The notes under the pieces are model-generated. The model had not been told where the DNA came from. It ran no database searches and saw nothing but the letters and a program-made list of their open reading frames with translations. A stretch of DNA of 64,000 bases from JAGOBP01 sp046328575 (lineage in GTDB: Bacteria; Chloroflexota; Anaerolineae; Fen-1058): positions 30,977 through 94,976 of the forward strand of contig JAXLWI010000008.1 in assembly GCA_046328575.1 (NCBI GenBank), given 5' to 3'. Positions 8,857-17,121 of the stretch are shown here, piece by piece (positions within the stretch are counted from its first letter, which is position 1; each line of letters begins with the position of its first letter). The translations under genes were made by a program, and so were the position numbers.

Positions 8857-11800
8857 TCAGAGGTCGGCTTGGTCGGCACTCGCCATTACGATCAAATGTT
8901 GACGAGCAAACAAAACCTCCGGGAAGCCTTCAGCCCGCCATTTCCTCACCAACGGCAAATACACCTTCGCGTTGGCTTTGACGAGATAGAGGCCCAGATC
9001 GAATACGTCGGCGGCACGCCAACCGCCGGACTGATCTTCTCTTCTGAATACATAACCTGGCATCAACAACGATGAACCAGCACCCCAACGCCACATCCCA
9101 TCCATAGTGACCTTGATCGTCCGTTAACTGCGGATTGACCGGCGGATCGATGCGGGCCGGTGATAGCCCCGCGTCTTCAAACAACCCGGTTGCCACACCT
9201 TCGCCGGCGGTAGCGCACGTGCCACTGATACCGCCGGGCCGCGTCTCGATGGTGCGCAATCGTGCGTCAACTGCGCCGTGTCCGGCAAGGCATATGGCAC
9301 TCGATATAACGACACCGTCGCATTAGCAGATCGGCTGATTGGTGCTGGAGGTCGCGCACGTAGCCGCTGGGATCATACAGCGAGCCGCACGCGATCAACT
9401 CTTCGGTCGTTGAGCCGTCCGACCAGTGCACCACCACCACGATCGGGATGGAATCCGGCGTCCGATAGGGATTGTCCGGCCCCGGATCGCAGCGTTCCGC
9501 TTGGCAATTGTTGATCGCACGATGCCCGGTTCCCAATGATGGTACGGTGGTGGATCGGCCCAGGTGGTTTTTGGGGCGCGCTTTGCGACGCGCTCTCCGT
9601 CCGCGTCCTCGCGGACGGTCCAACCGCGGGGACGCGGTTGGTAAGCGAAGATGCCATCAGCGTCGGTAGCGTAATGGGCGCAGTGCCTGCTGCCAGCGTA
9701 CGCATAACCTGCGATCTTCAACGTGACCGAGAACAGATCGGTGTTGGGATCGCTACACGTCTTGCCTGACGGACAACCGATGCGCGTCTCCACCAAAACC
9801 AATCAGACGCCACGCCGCGCCGATGGTAATTGCAGGCGGTAAATTCTCGCGTGTGATTACACTGCCCGCCGTCACAAATATTCGATTCAGTGGTGGGCTG
9901 TTGCACCAACAGGCGTGGCGATACCAGTCACGGTTACATCATCTTCGCGCTGGCGCTGGTGCGCACGGCGATCGTCGAGGTGTACGTGCCAATCGGCGTG
10001 GAGATGTTCGCCGTGGCGCGGAACTTGAACTGCGCCTGGCTGGTCGCGTTGATCGTCGTGCCCGGACTCCAGCGCAATACCTGTCGGTTATTGATCACGG
10101 TGATGGTTGGTCGCCAATACCGAACGGACTGGAGCCGGGTTTGTACGCAGGAAACTAATCGGCAGCGTGGGTCAACGCTTGCAGCGTAACCGCTTGCGTA
10201 TACGGATTCTCCATCACGAGCGTATAGCCGACTTCAGCGCCGGGATAGATCGCGTATTGATCGGACTTGGCCCGCAACCCGATCGCCAGTTTGCTCCCTT
10301 CGACCAGTGCTGCATACTGGGCAAAGGCTGCCGGGACGAAGGCTGGTAGAGAAAGCGTTGTTGACAGTGCTGAAGAATCCGTTGCGCGTGTTGAACGTCA
10401 TGAAGCGGATGTCATCGCCACTCTGCGGCGTGAAGCCGTTGAGCGCGTTGAGGTTCAACCCGCCGTTCAATTCGGCGCGGCCCGGATAAAACGACTCCAC
10501 GCCCGAGTTGATCACCTGGAGTTGATCATACGTGCCGGTATGCCCCGCCTTACGTCGATGCTTAGTGTGGCCGTAGGACTTTGCCGATAGTAGTTCTCGA
10601 TCGCGAGCGTACCAACCTGATTCGATCCGCCGGGCGACACCACGCCGCCGACGTTATCGACTGAATCAGAAATCACACCCGTGCCGTTGAGTGAGCCGCC
10701 GTACAGCGTTACCGCATAGAAGTTCGTCGTGCGCGTGATGGTGCCGTTCAAGTTGATCGCGCCGCTGTACTGTGTGATCGGCACGATGCGATTGGTGCCC
10801 GTGATGCTGAGGAAGGCGGTTGGTGAAACGCTGCCTGACGTGGAGCAGCAATACACATTGCCGGTGAAGTTCATCACGCCGCCGCTTTCGTTACTCCACT
10901 GCGCGGTACCCATATCGGCCGCGTCTTTGGTGAACGTGCCGTAGTTACGGATGCGAGCGTTCACCACATTAACAACGGCGGATGATGTGCTTTGCACCGT
11001 GCCCACCGCGCCCGGTTGAATGACCACAAAGCCTGTGCCGTCCAGATTCAGCGTCCACGTCAGCGTTGCGTCACCGTCAAAAACGCCGGACTGATCACAA
11101 AGAAGGAAGTTGTTGACGTTGAGATTGGGATTGAGATTCGCGATGTTGTCGTCGAAGACGGCATTGGCCGTGCCCTGCCCGTACAGATTAAACGAGCCGA
11201 TCACGCGCAAGCGATTGATCGTCATCGTCGTCGTGGCATACATCTGTGGCACAACACCCGATGTACTTGGCCGCCCGATCACGGCATTGTCACCCGCCTG
11301 CGGCACGGTGCCGCCGCAGTTGCTCCAGTTGCGAGTGTTGGCCCAATCGTCGCCAAAGGCCGAGGTGAAGATGCACTCGTCGGGCACGCCCAACACCGTG
11401 CGCGGCGAGGAGGAACTGATTAAAGAGTAGCCTGTACCGAGCGCTGCGCCCGCACCCCAACACTTCATCAGGCCCGAAGCCAACAGCGCGCACGTCGAGC
11501 CATTGGTGGCCGCATTGCCTGCTGCAATCGCCACCACGCCGCTCGACAAGCCGAGCACATCCGTTGGCACCACCGTGTCCGTGATGTTGCCGGTGCCTAA
11601 TTGGCCCACGTTGTTGCGCCCCCAGCACTTGACGCCGCCGTTCAGCAAAGCACACGTGAGATCCGCCCGTGGCGATCGACGTAACACTGCCGGCCAAACC
11701 GATCACCTCGGTCGGCGTGTTGGTATTCGTGAGGTTGCCCGTGCCCAACTGCCCGAATTGATTGCTGCCCCAGTACTTCACCGCGCCATTGGCGAGCGCG

Positions 11801-12587
11801 CACGAATGAACCGCGCCGTTCCTGATCGCAGTGACGTTGCCGCCTGCTGGCAAGCCGCTCACATCAACCGGCACTGGCGACGGGAAAGTGTCGCCGCGTC
11901 CAAGTTGACCGCTGCCATTCGCGCCCCAACACTTGACACCGCCGTCCACCAACGCGCAGGTATGATTCTCGCCGCGCCGCGATGGCCGTAACGCCACTCG
12001 ACAAGCCCACTACGTCCGTCGGCACGCTGCTGGGTTGATTGAGCATAAGGCTGACCGTTATCGTTGAGACCCCAGCATTCGGTGCCGCCGTTGATAATCG
12101 CGCACGCATAATCTACGCCCGCCGCGATCGACGTAACGCCGTTCGCTGACCCACGACATTGGTGGGCACATTGCTAACCGTGTTATTCCCTGTGCCCGTA
12201 CTGGCCGCGATCGCGCCACCCCAGCACTTGACTGCGCCGTTGATGAGCGCACAAGTCACCGCGCCGCCCGCGGCCACTTGTGTTGCGCCGTTAGTGATGC
12301 TGACCACATCCACCGGCATCAGCCGCTGCGTCGCCAGGCCATCGCCCAGCACGGAATTGTCCCGCCCTGCGCCCCCCAGCACAACACGCGCCCATTGGTC
12401 GACGCCACACAGGCGTGATCGCCGCCTACGCTGAAGTTGAGCACCGTTGGCGCCGCCGTTGCCGCCGGGCGCAGCGCCACGCTTTATCCGCCTGCACGTT
12501 TGCTTGCCCGATCGACAACACGGCGGCCACGGCCACCAGCCCGATCGCCCCACACGCGATCACGCGCCACATTTTTGAAGTGAACAT
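8857..12587 (-). CDS. Exported RCC1-repeat / beta-helix surface protein, frameshifted, with YLPLVRK near its end
   Basis: About 1,240 codons if the frames are joined. The ATG at 12587 has AAGGGAGGAAT before it and a signal peptide (core IACGAIGLVAVAAVLSIG). From about 12.45 to 11.4 kb come five or six RCC1-type blades of the form HTCAL-x-G-x-VKCWG-x-N-x-x-GQLG. Next is a bridge with FGDDWANTRNWSNCGG and a long beta-helix region (10.5-11.3 kb), one clean 391-codon frame. An Ig-like/adhesive region follows in damaged frames (8.9-10.2 kb). KVYLPLVRK appears about 27 codons before the stop at 8857. Calling it one gene rests on continuous same-strand coding with no internal start and terminator pair; two genes (split near 10 kb) remain possible. 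Confidence 0.6.
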
Positions 12588-12621
12588 GCGATTCCTCCCT
12601 TGTGTTATCCCTCTCGTGCGT

Positions 12622-12750
12622 CATTGCGAGCTGCGCATCCTGAGCGGACGCTGAGCAGCAACGCGAGACGAAGCGGATGTCGAAGGACGCGGCAAAGCAA
12701 TCTCGTGCTGGCCGACCTTGAGATTGCTTCGCAAGAAGCGCCTTGCAATG
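12622..12750. repeat. Intergenic inverted-repeat element (CATTGCGAG ... CTTGCAATG)
   Basis: Outer arms CATTGCGAG (12622-12630) and CTTGCAATG (12742-12750) and inner arms AAGCAATCTCG and GAGATTGCTTCG form a nested palindrome between two minus-strand genes. The same style of element is widespread in intergenic DNA of several bacterial groups. It has no coding capacity and may be a non-autonomous mobile element or a transcribed hairpin. Confidence 0.6.
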
Positions 12751-12755
12751 CGCGC

Positions 12756-13178
12756 CTACACCACAATCACATCCTCCGGCTTATTCGGATCGAATTTCAC
12801 CCGTACGCCATCACCTCGGTCTTGAATCGCCACGCGAGACGCGGCTAGCGTCTTGACTTCGGTCTCGTAGGCGGCGAGGCCGATCGGTTCCACGCGCAGG
12901 CGCAGTCACATAGGGATTCTTGTTGATGGTCACACCGGTGTCGCGGATGGATAAGATCGTCGCCGCGGCTTCAACGCCGTTCGCTTTGATGCGGCGATAG
13001 CCGCCCGGCGTTGTCAAGAAGCCGCTGAACATACTCCACAAGAACAAACTGCCGCCCGCCGCCAGCAGCATCAAATACAAGGCCGTGTTGTTGTTGCGCG
13101 GCCCGCAATCGCGATGATGGCGAAAATGTACGCAGTGTATAATGCTATGCCAAAGAAGATGCGTCGTAAAGAAATCAT
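12756..13178 (-). CDS. Small membrane protein, frameshifted
   Basis: About 140 codons when joined. The ATG at 13178 (MISLRRIFFGIALYTAYIF) starts the first membrane helix. After a one-base shift near 13,090 a second helix follows (LYLMLLAAGGSLFLWSMFSG). A soluble domain then has GVEAAATILSIRDTGVTINK. A second shift near 12,910 leads to RLRVEPIGLAAYETEVKT and the end KFDPNKPEDVIVV at the stop at 12756. The layout (two helices, then a small beta-domain ending in D-P-N-x-P-E-x-V) resembles DUF3592-type proteins. Function unknown. Confidence 0.6.
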
Positions 13179-13198
13179 CGCCTGCTCCGTCATTTTGG

Positions 13199-13367
13199 AA
13201 ACCACGGAGGACACGCGTTCACAGAGAAATCTCCAAGAGACTCAGCAGATCCAAATTTGCTCCCTGCTGGATGAAAATCCAGCGGTGGAACGCGGCGGAT
13301 TTTCATCCGCCTTGATCTTGCAAACTGGATCTACTATGCCGCCGTGTTCTCCGCGCCCTCCGTGGTT
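13199..13367. repeat. Intergenic inverted repeat with ACCACGGAGG termini
   Basis: ACCACGGAGG (13201-13210) and CCTCCGTGGT (13357-13366) are perfect terminal inverted repeats about 145 bp apart. Inside, CACGCGTTCACAGAG and the CGTGTTCTCCGCG side are partly complementary, and a second hairpin is built on GGATGAAAATCC / GGATTTTCATCC. No ORF. The size and ends fit a small non-autonomous element. Confidence 0.55.
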
Positions 13368-13370
13368 AGA

Positions 13371-13788
13371 CTACCGCCGAATCAGCGGCAGATACAGAGG
13401 CTTCACATCCAGCACATCCACCATTTGCGACTCATTGCCGTACCCATCGCGCGCAGATGACGCCAAACGCGATCGGGGTGCCATCCAGCCAAGTCGATCG
13501 ATCTGGTGACTATCAACTGCCGTCAGGCTGTCTTGACCACACTCAGGAAGACGGAGTCGTCCTGAGCGGTCCCTGCTGCACATCGATGTTAAAGCCGATA
13601 ACTGCCCACGGCGCGAGCCTGCCCCAAAGCACTGCACCGCAACTCGTCGGGCGAGGATGTTCGAGCCGCAGACTCGCACCAGGCAATGCGAATAGGTCAA
13701 TGCGAGTATATCGAACCTGCGCATTGTTGTCTGTATCAAAAGTCGCTAAATTCGGTAAGAACTGCGTTTGTATACGACTTATTAACAT
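13371..13788 (-). CDS. Remnant or frameshifted small protein ending YLPLIRR
   Basis: Two overlapping frames make up about 140 codons. The first, from the ATG at 13788, contains TRIDLFALPGASLRLEHP. The second ends in GNESQMVDVLDVKPLYLPLIRR with TAG at 13371. The tail matches the exported-protein motif of its neighbours, but no signal peptide is visible at 13788, so the 5' part is either missing or lies in another frame. It could be the C-terminal remnant of a larger surface protein. The inverted repeat at 13199-13367 begins 3 bp after its stop. Confidence 0.4.
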
Positions 13789-13968
13789 GATCTGTGAGCA
13801 ACTGAATCAGAATCAGGCTATAGAGAGCCACTGAGTCTCTTGTATGCGATGAGCGTTTGTTGATCGTGTTCGGCGATTTCGAGGGGAGCATGGGCGATGA
13901 TCAACCGCTGCAGTGACAATCACCTTGACCGGACGTGCGCCGGAGCCGCGTTCCGCTCAGCACGCGAC

Positions 13969-13994
13969 TTGCGAAAACTTCCACATGCTATAAT
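13969..13994 (+). promoter_or_regulatory. Possible promoter in the 13.79-14.05 kb gap
   Basis: Consensus -10 TATAAT (13989-13994) lies 53 bp before the methyltransferase ATG. The best -35 is TTGCGA (13969-13974), with only 14 bp spacing, so the -35 call is weak. I see nothing else in the gap. Confidence 0.4.
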
Positions 13995-14047
13995 CGCCGG
14001 GCATGCGAGATTGATCCTCTGTTACTTTAACGAAAGGACTGACTCTC

Positions 14048-14860
14048 ATGACTCCCCGTGTCACAGACTACTACACCGGCTACGTGCGCAAAGAATGGCG
14101 GCGATTGATCAGAGATCCCTATCATCGGCTGGAGTTTGATACGACGCTGCATTTCTTAAAGAAGCATTTCCCGAAGAAAGGCTTGCTGCTCGATGCGGGC
14201 GGCGGGCCGGGACGCTATACCGTGACCTTAGCGAGCCAAGGCTACGACTTGATCCTGCTCGACCTGACGCCGGCTAATTTGGAGTTCGCCAAACGACAGA
14301 TCAAACGCTCGGGCGTCGGGGATCGCGTGAAGGACGTTGTCGAAGGCTCGATCGTTGACCTGTCGCGATTCGACGATAATACGTTCAACGGGGTACTATG
14401 TCTCGGTGGGCCGCTCTCGCATGTAGTCGATAAGCGCCAACGTGCTAAAGCCCTTCGAGAGTTGGTGCGCGTGGCGAAGCCGGGCGCACCCATCGCGGTG
14501 TCGGTGATGAGCCGTTTGAGCGTGTTGGTGGTCGAGTTGACGATGTTCCCAGAGGAAGTGACGATGCCGCACTATCAGCAGCTGCTCAACACGGGCGATT
14601 ATCTGGGCCAATATGGTTTTACCGCGTGCCATTTCTTTTTGCCAGAAGAATTCCGCGCAGCCTTCGATGATAAGGGTGTTGAGGTGCTGGCGATGGCGGG
14701 GTTGGAGGGGATCAGTTCTCATCATCGCAAGGAACTGAATCGTATTGCGCGAAATGAGCCGCAGTGGCAAGCCTGGCGTCAGACACATTTCAAAACCTGC
14801 ACGCATCCCTCAGTCGTGGGCTTGAGTGAACATATGCTCCTGGTTGCGAGGAAAGGATAG
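14048..14860 (+). CDS. Class I SAM-dependent methyltransferase
   Basis: 270 residues. The SAM-binding motif I is LLLDAGGGPGRYT (about 47-58), the acidic end of strand 2 is LILLDLTP, and a motif IV-like CLGGPLSHV follows, all standard for the Rossmann methyltransferase fold. The C-terminal half (VSVMSRLSVLVVE and on) is the variable substrate domain, so the acceptor is unknown. The ATG at 14048 has AAAGGACTG before it. It is followed after 8 bp by the membrane protein gene, suggesting co-transcription. Confidence 0.85.
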   Translation: MTPRVTDYYTGYVRKEWRRLIRDPYHRLEFDTTLHFLKKHFPKKGLLLDAGGGPGRYTVTLASQGYDLILLDLTPANLEFAKRQIKRSGVGDRVKDVVEGSIVDLSRFDDNTFNGVLCLGGPLSHVVDKRQRAKALRELVRVAKPGAPIAVSVMSRLSVLVVELTMFPEEVTMPHYQQLLNTGDYLGQYGFTACHFFLPEEFRAAFDDKGVEVLAMAGLEGISSHHRKELNRIARNEPQWQAWRQTHFKTCTHPSVVGLSEHMLLVARKG

Positions 14861-14868
14861 CTACAATT

Positions 14869-15432
14869 ATGCCGAAGATTTTGCCGAGTTTTAGCGATCC
14901 GGTGTTGACAGGCCGTGCGAAGTTGATCGCGGTCACCAGCTTGGGGCTGATGCTGGCTGCCTGGGCGTTGGTGTTGACGTGGCTGATCAGCGGTGACCTG
15001 GAAGGCATCACGGTTGTGGCAGCGCTGATCTTTAGTGGTGTGATGACGGGCTTGCTGGCACTGGCGCGCAGCGGGCGCATGCACGCGGCAGCGTGGCTGC
15101 TGGTGGGATTGCTGTGTGTGTTGATTCTGGCCGACACCGCCGATTATGGCTTAGGCTCGCCGGCCATTATCAGTTTCGTCGTGCCGATCGTGCTGGCAGC
15201 GTGCACGTTAGGCTTCGCTGCATCGATCGGCGTGGCCGCGTTTGGTTCTGGTGTGATCTGGCTAATCGCGATTGCGCTGTCGGCAGGCTGGTATCAGAGC
15301 AGCGCGCCGTTCCAGATCGATCACCTGACCTTTAACGCGCCTGTCCTGACGGTGATCTTTTTGCTGGTGGCCAGTATCGTCGGCTGGTGGAGTCGGTACA
15401 TCACCACATTGATAACCCCGCTCGCGCGATGA
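14869..15432 (+). CDS. Multi-pass membrane protein
   Basis: 187 residues with five or six predicted helices: SLGLMLAAWALVLTW, VVAALIFSGVMTGLL, AAWLLVGLLCVLILA, AIISFVVPIVLAACTLGFAA, and VLTVIFLLVASIVGWW near the end. This resembles the isolated N-terminal sensor module (MASE-like) of a membrane histidine kinase, but no kinase domain follows. Its stop abuts the stop of the convergent pseudo-kinase gene at 15433. A partnership with that kinase is speculative. The frame is clean. Confidence 0.65.
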   Translation: MPKILPSFSDPVLTGRAKLIAVTSLGLMLAAWALVLTWLISGDLEGITVVAALIFSGVMTGLLALARSGRMHAAAWLLVGLLCVLILADTADYGLGSPAIISFVVPIVLAACTLGFAASIGVAAFGSGVIWLIAIALSAGWYQSSAPFQIDHLTFNAPVLTVIFLLVASIVGWWSRYITTLITPLAR

Positions 15433-16596
15433 TCAATCGAGCGGCAGATACACGCTGAAGGCCGTTTCTTGCTCGGTTTGTCGCACCACTTCGATGTGTC
15501 CGCCGTGAGCTTCGACGATCGTCTTGGCGATCAGCAGGCCCAGACCACTAGCCGCATACCCCAGGCGGCGAGCGGCATCAGCCCGATAGTAATTCTGAAA
15601 GAGTTCGGCCAACTGTTCCTGATTGAGTGCGCGACCGCTGTAGGTGATGCGCACCACCGCCTGTCGGCGCTCACTACTGAGGCGAATGTCGACGCGGCTG
15701 CCGGTGGTGGCGTTGCGCATGGCGTAACTGAGCAGGTCGTAGATCATGCGCTGCACGCGTTCCGTGTCGGCCTGTAAGCGCGGTGGCACTTCCGGCAGAT
15801 TCAGCGCGACATCGATCTGATGGAGATCGAACAGTGCGTCGAGCATATCCACCGACTTGCGGATCAGATCGTTTAAGTCGCAATTGGTCATGTTCAACGC
15901 CAGTTGACCATCTTCAATCTGATCGAAGTCAAACAGCCCCGTGATCATGTGACTGACTTTGTCGACTTGCGCCCGGATGACGCTGGCATATTTACGCTGA
16001 TCGTTGGTAAGTGCGGGCACTTCACGCAGCAGCAAGTCGGCATACAAGCGGACAACGGCTAACGGCGTTTGCAGGTCTTGCGCCGCGATCGAGAGCACAG
16101 CCGTCTTGAAGCGACTGAGCCGCTGCAATTCCAGGTTGGCCTGCGCCAGTTGTTCCTGCACCAGGCGAAGTTCATTTCGATCTTGTGTTAGCCGTTGCTC
16201 CAATTGGCTGGCGCTGGTGGTGTCTTCGATCATCAACAGCAGCCCCGAACTAAATTGGCCGTCGTCGTACGGGACGACTTGAAAGGTAAGGTAGGCATTT
16301 GAGCCGTCGGGTTGGCGGCGATTGACGCGGCGGATGACGTATGGCGGCGCTTCACCGCGCATGATGGCCGACAGTGTGTCATCGGCGCCAATGAATTCCC
16401 AGAACAGTTCGGCCAGTGTCCGGCCTTCCACGGGCAGCGCGGGGGTGATGGTGAGCGTCCGCAAGTTTTCTGAAGCGCGGATGATTTTCAAATCGGCGGC
16501 GATGTGGGCAAAAGCGATCCGATGATTGCGATTGAGTAGTTGCGCGACGCGCGCGGCTAATAAAATGTCTTCGGAGTTGAGCGGTGGTAGCAGCAT
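15433..16596 (-). CDS. Degenerate sensor histidine kinase lacking the phospho-acceptor His
   Basis: 387 residues, soluble: a PAS-like domain (about 15-130, with FQVVPYDDGQFSSGLLLMIE), a short coiled coil (LEQRLTQDRNELRLVQEQLA), a HisKA-like helix pair and a HATPase-like domain. The H-box reads AAQDLQTPLAVV, so Gln stands where His is phosphorylated. The ATPase G2 box survives as SGLGLLIAK, but the N-box is LLSYAMRNAT and the DxGxG box is YSGRA, both degenerate. It is the last gene of the GTPase operon, its ATG 2 bp after the GTPase stop with GGAGGTGT upstream; GTG at 16602 is an alternative start. A protein-binding or allosteric role is more likely than kinase activity. Confidence 0.82.
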   Translation of the reverse strand: MLLPPLNSEDILLAARVAQLLNRNHRIAFAHIAADLKIIRASENLRTLTITPALPVEGRTLAELFWEFIGADDTLSAIMRGEAPPYVIRRVNRRQPDGSNAYLTFQVVPYDDGQFSSGLLLMIEDTTSASQLEQRLTQDRNELRLVQEQLAQANLELQRLSRFKTAVLSIAAQDLQTPLAVVRLYADLLLREVPALTNDQRKYASVIRAQVDKVSHMITGLFDFDQIEDGQLALNMTNCDLNDLIRKSVDMLDALFDLHQIDVALNLPEVPPRLQADTERVQRMIYDLLSYAMRNATTGSRVDIRLSSERRQAVVRITYSGRALNQEQLAELFQNYYRADAARRLGYAASGLGLLIAKTIVEAHGGHIEVVRQTEQETAFSVYLPLD

Positions 16597-16598
16597 GA

Positions 16599-17105
16599 TC
16601 ACACCTCCAGCTGTTCAGCGAGCAGGGTGAAGGCTTGCTCGACATTTTCGCCGGTTTTGGCACTGGTTAATACCGCTGGCGGCGCCCCCACCGATTGGCA
16701 GATGGCATTCAGTTCAGCCTGATTGATTTTGCGGGCCTCGGCTAGATCAGCTTTGTTACCGACGATCACCAGTCGGGCGTTGGCATTGACGGCATGAACT
16801 TGGCCAATATAGCGCTCCAACACCAGCAATGTATCGCGCCGCGTTAAGTCACAAACGATAAGTGCACCAGCCGAACCCAGCAAATAACTGTTTTCCGAGC
16901 GGATAAATTCGTCGCTGCCCGCCAAGTCCCAGATGAATAATTCAATGTTGCCGGTGGGCCGCGTCAAGGTGCGATGGGAGATCTTGACCCCGATCGTGCT
17001 GAGATACTGATCGTTGTAGATACCTTCCACGTAACGTCGCACCAAACTAGTTTTGCCGACGGCAAACGCGCCAAGCAGGCAGATTTTCTTTTGTACAGTT
17101 CGCAT
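16599..17105 (-). CDS. Ras/Rab-like small GTPase
   Basis: 168-residue cytoplasmic GTPase of the prokaryotic Ras-superfamily (MglA/Rup-like). G1 is GAFAVGKTS (12-20), the switch I Thr is T37 in STIGVKI, G3 is WDLAGSDEF with D60 and G63, G4 is NKAD (117-120), and G5 is TSAK (147-150). The position of Ras Gln61 is Ser64, predicting slow intrinsic hydrolysis. The start at 17105 (MRTVQKK) was chosen for its GAGGAG site and because GTPase folds begin about six residues before G1; the longer frame adds 36 unlike residues. It lies between a transmembrane roadblock-like protein (17 bp upstream) and a degenerate kinase, its likely partners. Confidence 0.9.
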   Translation of the reverse strand: MRTVQKKICLLGAFAVGKTSLVRRYVEGIYNDQYLSTIGVKISHRTLTRPTGNIELFIWDLAGSDEFIRSENSYLLGSAGALIVCDLTRRDTLLVLERYIGQVHAVNANARLVIVGNKADLAEARKINQAELNAICQSVGAPPAVLTSAKTGENVEQAFTLLAEQLEV

Positions 17106-17121
17106 ATCGTACTCCTCAAAA

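Noticed and set aside
6084..12587. Programmed frameshifting or recoding as the reason for broken frames in the surface proteins
   Set aside because: Breaks are too many and lack a common slippery site, and housekeeping genes in other blocks are broken in the same way.
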